Assembly: GCA_900102065.1 (NCBI GenBank)
Contig: FMVK01000004.1
Coordinates: forward strand, 167,016 to 231,015
DNA from: Lachnospiraceae bacterium XPB1003
GTDB taxonomy: Bacteria; Bacillota; Clostridia; Lachnospirales; Lachnospiraceae
Direction: 5' to 3'
DNA length: 64,000 bases
Part shown: one piece after another, positions 1-7,455 of the stretch
Numbering within the stretch: position 1 is the stretch's first letter
Layout: each line of letters begins with the position of its first letter
The notes under the pieces: generated by a model
Databases searched by the model: none
Told to the model about the DNA's origin: nothing
Seen by the model: only the letters and a program-made list of their open reading frames with translations
Made by a program: the position numbers and the translations under genes

Positions 1-1
1 C

Positions 2-253
2 GCAGGGCTTTCCGACAGGATCATCGTGGCGGAAGACAGCGTTGATAAACCTGAAGTAATAGGACCTGCACCTGCATCCATAGGCAGGATAGATGACATA
101 TATCGTATAGGTCTGTATTTTAAACACAGTGATATAAATGTATTGATAAAGCTGAAGGATGCGGCGGAAAGCGTCCAGGCGGCTTGTTTTGCGGACAGGA
201 GCAAGCCTGAAGTCTCACTTCAGTTTGACTTTGATCCTGTTGGAGGTTTTTAA
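2..253 (+). CDS. priA: Primosomal protein N' (PriA), C-terminal end only
   Basis: The gene enters from the left edge, so only about 83 C-terminal residues are visible. PriA is the superfamily 2 helicase that reloads the replisome at stalled forks. The fragment reads from the last helicase segment (AGLSDRIIVAEDS) through VIGPAPASIGRIDDIYR, the conserved element before the C-terminal domain, and ends QFDFDPVGGF, close to the usual PriA terminus with its DVDP motif. It is followed after 35 bases by def, the usual gene order in Firmicutes (priA-def-fmt). Identification rests on the C-terminal motif and the neighbours; the helicase and zinc-binding parts lie outside the window. Confidence 0.88.
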   Translation, partial: AGLSDRIIVAEDSVDKPEVIGPAPASIGRIDDIYRIGLYFKHSDINVLIKLKDAAESVQAACFADRSKPEVSLQFDFDPVGGF

Positions 254-288
254 GAATATTTCATTGAAGAAAAAACGGAGGTAATACA

Positions 289-765
289 ATGGCAGTAAGG
301 AATGTCAGGACGATAGGAGATGACGTGCTTGATAAGGAGTGTCGCCCTGTAGAGAAAATGACGCCGCACATAGATGAACTCATCAATGATATGTTTGAGA
401 CGATGTATGATTCTAACGGAGTTGGCCTTGCAGCTCCCCAGATCGGAGTCTTAAAGCGTATCGTCGTCATCGATGTTACCGGTGAAGATCCCATATGTCT
501 GATCAATCCGAGGATCGTGGAATCATCCGGTGAGCAGTCGGGATATGAAGGATGTCTGTCAGTGCCGGGAAAGACCGGTATCGTCACAAGACCTTCCTAT
601 GTTAAATGTGCTGCACTTGACCGTGAGATGAATCCTATAGAGATAGAAGGAACAGAGCTGTTGGCAAGATGCATATGCCATGAGCTTGATCACCTTGACG
701 GTAAGCTTTACGTGGATCTGGTCGAGGGAGATCTGTTGGATACGGAGACTGCGTCCAACGATTGA
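289..765 (+). CDS. def: Peptide deformylase
   Basis: Cytoplasmic metalloenzyme that removes the formyl group from the N-terminal methionine of new proteins. The 158-residue protein has the normal family length and all three signature motifs: GVGLAAPQIG at about residues 44-53, EGCLS at 87-91 with metal ligand C89, and HELDH at 131-135 supplying the other two ligands and the catalytic Glu. The ATG follows a clear GGAGG. It is paired with fmt, which adds the formyl group to Met-tRNA, 37 bases downstream. The downstream gene can be read in an overlapping upstream extension, but that extension is not supported by motifs. Confidence 0.97.
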   Translation: MAVRNVRTIGDDVLDKECRPVEKMTPHIDELINDMFETMYDSNGVGLAAPQIGVLKRIVVIDVTGEDPICLINPRIVESSGEQSGYEGCLSVPGKTGIVTRPSYVKCAALDREMNPIEIEGTELLARCICHELDHLDGKLYVDLVEGDLLDTETASND

Positions 766-802
766 TGTTCCGGGGGGGACTAATCTTCTTGGAGGTTTTT
801 TC

Positions 803-1759
803 ATGAAAGTCGTATATATGGGAACGCCGGATTTTGCGGTCGGCGCGTTGGAAAGCATCATAAAGGCAGGATATGAAGTTAGTGCTGTTGTTACTCAGCC
901 TGACAGGGCGAAAGGCAGGAGCAAGGAACTTCAGATGTGCCCGGTGAAGGAGTGTGCACTGAAATATAACATTCCTGTTTTTCAGCCCGAGCGCATTAAG
1001 AGACCCGAAGCGGTTGAAGAGTTAAAAAAATATCCGGCGGATATTTATGTGGTTGCTGCATTCGGGCAGATTCTTTCTCAGGAGATATTAGATATACCTA
1101 AATTCGGCTGCGTAAATATTCATGCTTCGCTCCTTCCGGAATACAGAGGAGCTGCGCCCATACAGAGAGTCATACTTGACGGAAAAGAAAAGACAGGTGT
1201 GACCATCATGCAGATGGACAAAGGGCTGGATACGGGAGATATCCTGATGCAGGAAGAGATAGAGATATCTTCGGAGGAAACCGGAGGAAGTCTCTTCGAT
1301 AAGCTCGCACTTTTAGGTGCGGAAATGATCGTGAAGGCTCTCCCGCTCATTGAAAAAGGTGAGCTCACTCCTGTTAAGCAGGATGATTCAAAGAGCAGTT
1401 ATGCTGCTATGTTTTCCAAGGAAGACGGATGGATCGAGTGGGCGGGAAGTGCCGTGACGGTTGAAAGACAGGTTAGAGGCTGTTCACCCTGGCCGAGTGC
1501 TTATTCTTCGGTAGGTGCCAAGAATCTGAAGATCTGGAAGAGTTGTCTTTCGGAAGTCCCGGCAGAAGATATGAAAAAAGCAGGGGACGACCTGCTGCCC
1601 GGAACCGTGATCATATCCGGCAAGGATAAAATGTTTGTAATGTGCGGCGATGCACCGCTTGAAATACTTGAAGTTCAACTTGAAGGCAAGAAGAGGATGC
1701 CCGTTAAGGACTTCCTCCTCGGATATCATATTGACACAGGTACGAGGCTGGGGAGATAA
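803..1759 (+). CDS. fmt: Methionyl-tRNA formyltransferase
   Basis: Transfers a formyl group from 10-formyl-tetrahydrofolate to Met-tRNA(fMet). The reading frame is open from 680, but I place the start at the ATG at 803: it follows GGAGG at 791-795 and gives the canonical N-terminus MKVVYMGTPDFAV. The resulting 318 residues match the family length. The catalytic set is visible: N105 and H107 in VNIHASLLPEYRGAAP and D143 in the GLDTGD motif. The C-terminal OB-like domain begins near residue 205. The stop codon abuts the ATG of the following sensor kinase, so the two are probably co-translated. Confidence 0.97.
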   Translation: MKVVYMGTPDFAVGALESIIKAGYEVSAVVTQPDRAKGRSKELQMCPVKECALKYNIPVFQPERIKRPEAVEELKKYPADIYVVAAFGQILSQEILDIPKFGCVNIHASLLPEYRGAAPIQRVILDGKEKTGVTIMQMDKGLDTGDILMQEEIEISSEETGGSLFDKLALLGAEMIVKALPLIEKGELTPVKQDDSKSSYAAMFSKEDGWIEWAGSAVTVERQVRGCSPWPSAYSSVGAKNLKIWKSCLSEVPAEDMKKAGDDLLPGTVIISGKDKMFVMCGDAPLEILEVQLEGKKRMPVKDFLLGYHIDTGTRLGR

Positions 1760-4225
1760 ATGCCAAATAAGAAAAAGTGGGGTTTGGGTGAGCTGATCTG
1801 CAGGGTATCTATGGTTGTACTGAACATTTTGGTTTGGTTCGGTATAATCATATTTCTCTATGCGACTGTGGGAAAGCCTTTAAAAGGAGAACCCAAGGTA
1901 GGTAACTTCTCTGTGGGCAGCTTAAGCGACGGCTGGGAACTGTCCGGACTTAAGAACGGAGAAAAACGTACCGTAACTCTTCCTGCAAGTATTGAGAGGG
2001 ATACACTGGAAGGCAGGTCTGTGAGCATCAGTCGCGCACTCCCGGAAGATCTGGCTGATGGCATGAATATCCTTGCAAGATCCATAATGCAGGATATAAC
2101 CATTTATATTGATGGAGAGGAAAGAGGATCTTATCGCACGGATAATTTCGTGGTAATGGCCGAATACCTGCCCAGTGCTTTTATCGAAGTTCCTGTTTCG
2201 GCCGATGATTCGGGCAAAACGATAACTGTAGTCATAACACCGAAGAAGCACAGTGCGGTAGCATTAGAGAATATCACATACGGATATGGATGGAATCCGT
2301 GGTATACGGTCCTTCGCAATTCTTTTGGCCCAATAGTAATTGCGGTTATCCTAATAATATTCGGATCGGCATCTATTATCACCTGTCTGCTCATACGAGA
2401 CAGGATCCAGGGCAGACAAAATGTTTTCTATCTTGCACGTATCATGCTGATCGCCGGACTGTGGATACTTGGAGAGTCTGAACTCAGACAGCTGTTTCTC
2501 GCAGCACCCGTCTTAAATACGTTATATTCGTTTATCTTTATCGAAACTGTCACGGCTTTCGGAGCCATGTATTTTAATTCAACACAGAATTATGAGCATA
2601 ATAAGATCTATTCTGTTTTGATATCGCTTATAGCATTTCAGTGTACACTCAATCTTATACTGCAGTTTGCGGGCATAGCCGATCTGTATGAGACACTTAT
2701 CTTTTCTCAGGCTCTGAGTATTGCCACGCTTGTTGCAACGGGTTACTGCATAGTAGTGGATATAAAGAACAAACATATCCGTAGATATCGAGAGATCGCT
2801 ATAGGAATGGCCTTTTCCATTGCAATGGGATTGCTTGAAGTCTACAGCTTCTATGCGAATCCCAATCATGTATTCGGTGTATTTCTGGGACTCGGCCTGG
2901 TGGTACTGGTCTTTGCAACCTTTATCCAGACTCTTCGTGACGAGGTGCGCGTAGCACAGGAAAATGTCAGACTGGCAGAAGCAGAGGAAGTTGCAAAGGC
3001 TGCTTCCGATGCGAAGGGAAGATTCTTAGCAAATATGAGTCATGAGATCAGGACACCGGTTAATGCCATAGTGGGACTGGGAGAGCTGATAGAGAGAGAG
3101 ACGGAAGAGGAAAAGACAAGAGCTTATGTGGCTGATATCAAAGCTGCTTCCGCTACGCTCCTTGATCTTATAAATGATATTCTTGATCTTTCGAAACTTG
3201 AGTCAGGCAAGATGGACATAATCGAAAGCGAATATAGCATATCGGATATGCTGGCCGGACTTTACAGGATGATGAAGTTCAAGGCGAGTGAAAAAAAGCT
3301 TGACCTTATCTTCGAAGTGGATCCCGAGCTTCCGAGCGTGGTAATGGGTGATGTTAAACGTATCAGGCAGATACTGATCAATCTACTTACCAATGGTGTT
3401 AAATATACTGAAAAAGGATATATTAAACTCACTGCGTCACTGATCGGAACAGAACAGATAACCGGAGAGGAAGGAAATACCGTGAATTCGGCAAGGATTA
3501 GGGTTTCTGTCAGGGATACCGGAATGGGTATCAAGGATGAAGATATAGGGCGCCTGACCGAAAAGTATGTTCGCGTAGATGAAAGACGCAACAGAAATAT
3601 AGAGGGAACGGGACTGGGCCTTGCTATCACCTGTGAACTGTTAAATCTCATGGGATCCAAATTAAAACTTGAGAGCGTATACGGAGAAGGATCCGATTTT
3701 GGATTTGAGATCGTCCAGACGATAAAGGATGCAACTCCTTTGGGCAAATTCGATCCTGAGATGAAGCCGAGGAGGAAAGAATCGGCATATAAGCCGGAAT
3801 TCACCATACCGGATGCAAGGATACTCATATGCGATGATAATAATATGAATATCAGAGTATTCTCGGGATTGTTAAAGAAAATGTCTCCTAAGATTTCGAA
3901 AGCAACTTCGGGAAAAGAATGTATCGATCTGGTAGCCTCTGAGGAGCCTTTCGATATCATCTTTCTTGATCACATGATGCCTGAGATGGATGGTATCATG
4001 ACCTTTGAAAGATTATGCAAAATGGAGAAGTTCGACAGAAATAGGACCAAGGTCATCATACTTACGGCTAATGTCATATCAGGAGCAAGGCAGCAGTACA
4101 TGGATGCGGGATTTGATGATTATCTGGAGAAACCCGTGATACCCGAAACTCTTGAAGCCATGATCGAAAAATATCTTGATCCTTCGAAGATAGTTAGGAA
4201 CAGTGAAGATGGACAGGAAGAATAG
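1760..4225 (+). CDS. Membrane hybrid sensor histidine kinase with receiver domain
   Basis: The 821-residue protein has an N-terminal membrane segment (about residues 12-35), an extracytoplasmic beta-rich domain to about 180, a block of about seven hydrophobic segments (190-395), a short coiled coil, a HisKA domain with the phospho-acceptor His428 in FLANMSHEIRTP, an HATPase domain with the N (INLLTNGVKY), G1 (DTGMGIKDED) and G2 (GTGLGLA) boxes, and a C-terminal receiver with D737 in FLDHMMPEMDG and the conserved Thr and Lys. The layout resembles 7TMR-DISM sensors. It starts immediately after the fmt stop and its 3' end overlaps rsmB, so it is built into the translation cluster. No separate output protein is encoded beside it; the signal is unknown. 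Confidence 0.93.
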   Translation: MPNKKKWGLGELICRVSMVVLNILVWFGIIIFLYATVGKPLKGEPKVGNFSVGSLSDGWELSGLKNGEKRTVTLPASIERDTLEGRSVSISRALPEDLADGMNILARSIMQDITIYIDGEERGSYRTDNFVVMAEYLPSAFIEVPVSADDSGKTITVVITPKKHSAVALENITYGYGWNPWYTVLRNSFGPIVIAVILIIFGSASIITCLLIRDRIQGRQNVFYLARIMLIAGLWILGESELRQLFLAAPVLNTLYSFIFIETVTAFGAMYFNSTQNYEHNKIYSVLISLIAFQCTLNLILQFAGIADLYETLIFSQALSIATLVATGYCIVVDIKNKHIRRYREIAIGMAFSIAMGLLEVYSFYANPNHVFGVFLGLGLVVLVFATFIQTLRDEVRVAQENVRLAEAEEVAKAASDAKGRFLANMSHEIRTPVNAIVGLGELIERETEEEKTRAYVADIKAASATLLDLINDILDLSKLESGKMDIIESEYSISDMLAGLYRMMKFKASEKKLDLIFEVDPELPSVVMGDVKRIRQILINLLTNGVKYTEKGYIKLTASLIGTEQITGEEGNTVNSARIRVSVRDTGMGIKDEDIGRLTEKYVRVDERRNRNIEGTGLGLAITCELLNLMGSKLKLESVYGEGSDFGFEIVQTIKDATPLGKFDPEMKPRRKESAYKPEFTIPDARILICDDNNMNIRVFSGLLKKMSPKISKATSGKECIDLVASEEPFDIIFLDHMMPEMDGIMTFERLCKMEKFDRNRTKVIILTANVISGARQQYMDAGFDDYLEKPVIPETLEAMIEKYLDPSKIVRNSEDGQEE

Positions 4226-5639
4226 CAGTAATAAGAATAATAAAAAGGGGTCTTTAACAAGAGAGATAGTACTGGATATATTGCTTGAGGCCGATGCGGC
4301 AGACAGGAAGAATACTTCGATCCGCACCGACAGGCTGATAAGAGATGTCCTTGATAAATACGATTATCTTGATACCAGAGATAAAGCGTTTATCAGAAGA
4401 CTTTCAAATGACTGCATCGAAAAGCGCATGACTCTTGATCATGTGATCGATGGATTCTCCAAGATCAAAACAGGTAAAATGAAGCCGGCCATACGATGCA
4501 TTATGCGTATGGGCTGTGACCAGATACTTTTTATGGAGTCGGTACCTTCATCGGCTGCGTGTAATGAAGCTGTGCTCCTTGCAGGTAAAAAAGGCTTCCA
4601 GGGACTTAAAGGATTCGTTAACGGTGTACTCCGCAATATCGATCGCAATAAAGATGAGATCAGATGGCCGGATAAAGAAAAAGACCCGGTGGTTTTCCTT
4701 ACGGTGAGATATTCCGTTCCGGAATGGATCGCTTCATATTTCTTAAAATCATTCGGGATTGAACGAGCGGAAAGGATACTTGCATCCTATCTCATGGAAA
4801 GACCCGTTACAGTCAGATATCTGACTGTAAGAGGTGATAAAGCGGCAGAAGAAAAGTGGATGTCGGAGGTTAAGGCGGCGGGAATAAGTGCGGTTCCCAA
4901 TCCATATTACGAGCATGCATATGATCTGACGGGGGTGGATGGTGTAGCTAAGATCCCCGGATATGACGAAGGCATGTTTGCGGTTCAGGATATCAGTTCC
5001 ATGCTGGCTGTGCTCTGCGCTGGGATCAGATCGGAGGATGTGGTGGTGGATGTCTGTGCCGCCCCGGGAGGTAAGAGCTGTTTTGCGGCAGAGTTGGCTT
5101 ATAAAGGAAAGGTTTTATCTTTTGATCTGAGCGATGGAAAAGTAGATCTGATAAAAGATAATGCTAAGCGACTGAAATTAGATAACCTGAAAGCTGAAGT
5201 ACATGATGCGCTGGAATTTGATGATTCACTTGAAGCCGCAGCCGATGTTGTGATATGTGATCTTCCATGCTCGGGACTGGGAGTAATAGGCAGGAAGCCG
5301 GATATCAAGTTTAGGGTAAAACCGGAAGATATAACAGAGCTTGCGGAGCTTCAAAGGAATATCCTTGTTAATGCAGCAAGATATGCTAAACATGGTGGAA
5401 GACTGATTTTTTCAACCTGTACCGTAAGCCGGGAAGAGAATGAAGATAATCGCAGATGGATCATTGATAATGAGGGATTACTCCATCTGAAACCTGCAAA
5501 GCTTGGAGAAGGACTGCCCGAAAGCTTAATAAAAATGACCGGCGATGATGAAGGGACTTATGTACGATTCCTTACAGGGGAACCGGAGGGCATGCCGCTC
5601 ATGGACGGATTTTTTGTTTCGGCTTTTATTAAGGAATAG
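4209..5639 (+). CDS. rsmB: 16S rRNA (cytosine-967 C5)-methyltransferase RsmB
   Basis: SAM-dependent methylation of a cytosine in 16S rRNA. The N-terminal 140 residues form a NusB-like RNA-binding domain. The Rossmann methyltransferase follows, with SAM motif VVDVCAAPGGKS, the DLPCSG motif with C354, and the catalytic C404 in IFSTCTVSREENE. A GTG at 4203 is in frame, but the ATG at 4209 sits 8 bases after AGGAA (4196-4200) while the GTG sits only 2 bases away, so ATG is preferred (476 residues). The start lies inside the end of the upstream kinase gene (17-base overlap), indicating translational coupling. rlmN follows 14 bases later. Confidence 0.94.
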   Translation: MDRKNSSNKNNKKGSLTREIVLDILLEADAADRKNTSIRTDRLIRDVLDKYDYLDTRDKAFIRRLSNDCIEKRMTLDHVIDGFSKIKTGKMKPAIRCIMRMGCDQILFMESVPSSAACNEAVLLAGKKGFQGLKGFVNGVLRNIDRNKDEIRWPDKEKDPVVFLTVRYSVPEWIASYFLKSFGIERAERILASYLMERPVTVRYLTVRGDKAAEEKWMSEVKAAGISAVPNPYYEHAYDLTGVDGVAKIPGYDEGMFAVQDISSMLAVLCAGIRSEDVVVDVCAAPGGKSCFAAELAYKGKVLSFDLSDGKVDLIKDNAKRLKLDNLKAEVHDALEFDDSLEAAADVVICDLPCSGLGVIGRKPDIKFRVKPEDITELAELQRNILVNAARYAKHGGRLIFSTCTVSREENEDNRRWIIDNEGLLHLKPAKLGEGLPESLIKMTGDDEGTYVRFLTGEPEGMPLMDGFFVSAFIKE

Positions 5640-5653
5640 CAGATTTAAAAGAT

Positions 5654-6688
5654 ATGAAAGATTTAAAAGAATTAACACTTGAAGAATTAAAGGAAGAACT
5701 GATTGCTATGGGCGAGAAGCCTTTTCGGGCTGCGCAGATCTATTCATGGATGCACGAGAAGCTTGCTACGGATCCGGATGAGATGACCAATCTTTCCGTT
5801 GCGCTCAGAGAACGGCTTAAAACCGAATATGCTTATACTGTTCTGAAGACGGCTGAGGTGCAGACATCACGGATAGACGGTACAAAGAAGTATCTATTTG
5901 AATTGCCGGACGGTAATTATGTTGAATCCGTAAGGATGGAATATCATCATGGCACCAGTGTATGCGTATCGTCACAGGTGGGCTGTCGGATGGGATGCAG
6001 ATTCTGCGCATCCACACTGGGTGGCTTGGTGAGATCGCTTACTGCCGCTGAGATCTTAGAACAGATATATTGTATCGAACGCGATAATAATGAGCGGATA
6101 AGCAGTGTTGTCATAATGGGCATAGGTGAGCCCATGGACAATTATGATGAAGTGGTCCGTTTTGTCCGAATGATCACTGATGAAAAGGGTGTAAACTTAA
6201 GCGGGAGAAATATCACTATATCATCCTGCGGCCTGGTGCCCATGATAAAGAAACTTGCGGAGGAGGGACTTAAGGTCACACTGGCTCTTTCGCTTCATGC
6301 AGTAACGGATGAAAAACGAAAAGAGATAATGCCCGTGGCAAATAAGTATTCCATCGCGGAATTGATGGATGCTGTGGATTATTTTTTTGATAAGACGGGA
6401 AGAAGAGTTACCTTTGAATATGCACTGATCGCAGGAGTTAATGATACAGATCGTGATGTAAACGGCCTGGCCGGACTTGCAGGTCCGAGAAAATGTCATG
6501 TTAATCTCATCCCGGTAAACCCCGTGACAGAGCGGGGGCTTAAGGAACCTGACAGAACAAGTGTTCTGAATTTCAAAAATAAACTTGAAAAAAAGGGAAT
6601 AAATGCTACTATTAGAAGGGAATTGGGCCGGGATATCGACGGTGCCTGCGGTCAGTTGAGGCGCAGACATTCAGATCCCGCAGTGTGA
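5654..6688 (+). CDS. rlmN: Dual-specificity 23S rRNA/tRNA (adenine C2)-methyltransferase RlmN
   Basis: Radical-SAM enzyme that methylates A2503 of 23S rRNA and A37 of some tRNAs. The 344-residue protein has the radical-SAM cluster motif C111-x3-C115-x2-C118 within SSQVGCRMGCRFCAST, the GIGEPMDNYD motif, LSLHA, and the C-terminal ACGQLR segment carrying the methylated catalytic Cys. Length and motif order are normal. The Shine-Dalgarno before ATG 5654 is weak, suggesting read-through of ribosomes from rsmB. Its stop overlaps the purine-rich ribosome site of the phosphatase gene that follows. Confidence 0.96.
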   Translation: MKDLKELTLEELKEELIAMGEKPFRAAQIYSWMHEKLATDPDEMTNLSVALRERLKTEYAYTVLKTAEVQTSRIDGTKKYLFELPDGNYVESVRMEYHHGTSVCVSSQVGCRMGCRFCASTLGGLVRSLTAAEILEQIYCIERDNNERISSVVIMGIGEPMDNYDEVVRFVRMITDEKGVNLSGRNITISSCGLVPMIKKLAEEGLKVTLALSLHAVTDEKRKEIMPVANKYSIAELMDAVDYFFDKTGRRVTFEYALIAGVNDTDRDVNGLAGLAGPRKCHVNLIPVNPVTERGLKEPDRTSVLNFKNKLEKKGINATIRRELGRDIDGACGQLRRRHSDPAV

Positions 6689-6705
6689 GGAGCGGACACT
6701 CGTTC

Positions 6706-7455
6706 ATGAAGGTTACATCTTATTCCGTAACAGATGTCGGGAGACAGCGAAATCAGAATCAGGATTATGTGTTTTCGTCGGAGATGCCCATAGGGCCTCT
6801 TCCTAATCTCTTTATAGTTGCGGACGGAATGGGCGGACACAAGGCCGGAGAGTTCGCATCCAAATCTGCAGTCGAAACCATTGTCAATGAGGTTAATTCC
6901 TCAAAAGAAACAAAGACGGTAAAAGTTCTTTCACAGGCGATCGCTGCTGCGAACAAAAGAGTTCGTGAGCGTTCACTGTCTGATGATATCTTTTCCGGAA
7001 TGGGAACGACACTTGTAGCATGCTGTTTCGAAGACGACTGTATGACAGTTGCCAATATCGGAGACAGCAGGCTTTATATTGCTGACGGAAAGGGGATCCG
7101 TCAGGTTACAACAGATCATTCGCTTGTAGAGGAAATGGTTAAGATGGGTGAGCTTCAGCGCAAGGATGCGAGACTTCACCCTGAGAAGAATATCATTACC
7201 AGGGCGGTCGGCGTTATGGATAGTGTAGACGCTGACTTTTTTGAAGTTGATGATCTGCATGACGGCGACGTGGTGCTTATGTGCTCGGATGGTCTGTCAA
7301 ACATGCTCGAAGATAATGAAATGGCTGGGATCATTTCAGGAGTGGGAACGCTTGAAGATAAGGGACAGAGACTGGTTGCTGCCGCGAATATGAACGGTGG
7401 CAAGGATAATATAGCCGTAGTCCTGATCCGGGTTAATGTTGAGAGGAAGTCATGA
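6706..7455 (+). CDS. prpC: PP2C-type protein serine/threonine phosphatase (PrpC/Stp)
   Basis: Mn/Mg-dependent phosphatase that reverses phosphorylation by the adjacent PASTA kinase. The 249-residue protein shows the PP2C metal motifs in order: DVGRQRNQNQD near the N-terminus, VADGMGGH, GTTLVA, GDSRLY, MCSDGLSN and GGKDNIAV at the C-terminus. A GTG at 6685 is in frame but gives extra residues MRSGHSF outside the family start; the ATG at 6706 follows GAGGAG (6687-6692) and gives MKVTSYSVTDVG. The gene ends in an ATGA overlap with prkC, the normal coupling of this phosphatase-kinase pair. Confidence 0.96.
   Translation: MKVTSYSVTDVGRQRNQNQDYVFSSEMPIGPLPNLFIVADGMGGHKAGEFASKSAVETIVNEVNSSKETKTVKVLSQAIAAANKRVRERSLSDDIFSGMGTTLVACCFEDDCMTVANIGDSRLYIADGKGIRQVTTDHSLVEEMVKMGELQRKDARLHPEKNIITRAVGVMDSVDADFFEVDDLHDGDVVLMCSDGLSNMLEDNEMAGIISGVGTLEDKGQRLVAAANMNGGKDNIAVVLIRVNVERKS

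Noticed and set aside
680..802. Upstream extension of the fmt reading frame
   Set aside because: It overlaps def, lacks a ribosome site and is absent from the family; ATG 803 with GGAGG gives the normal start.
3262..3960. Long minus-strand open frame inside the first hybrid kinase
   Set aside because: It is the shadow of conserved HisKA-HATPase-receiver sequence; its product is low-complexity Ser/Leu/Ile.
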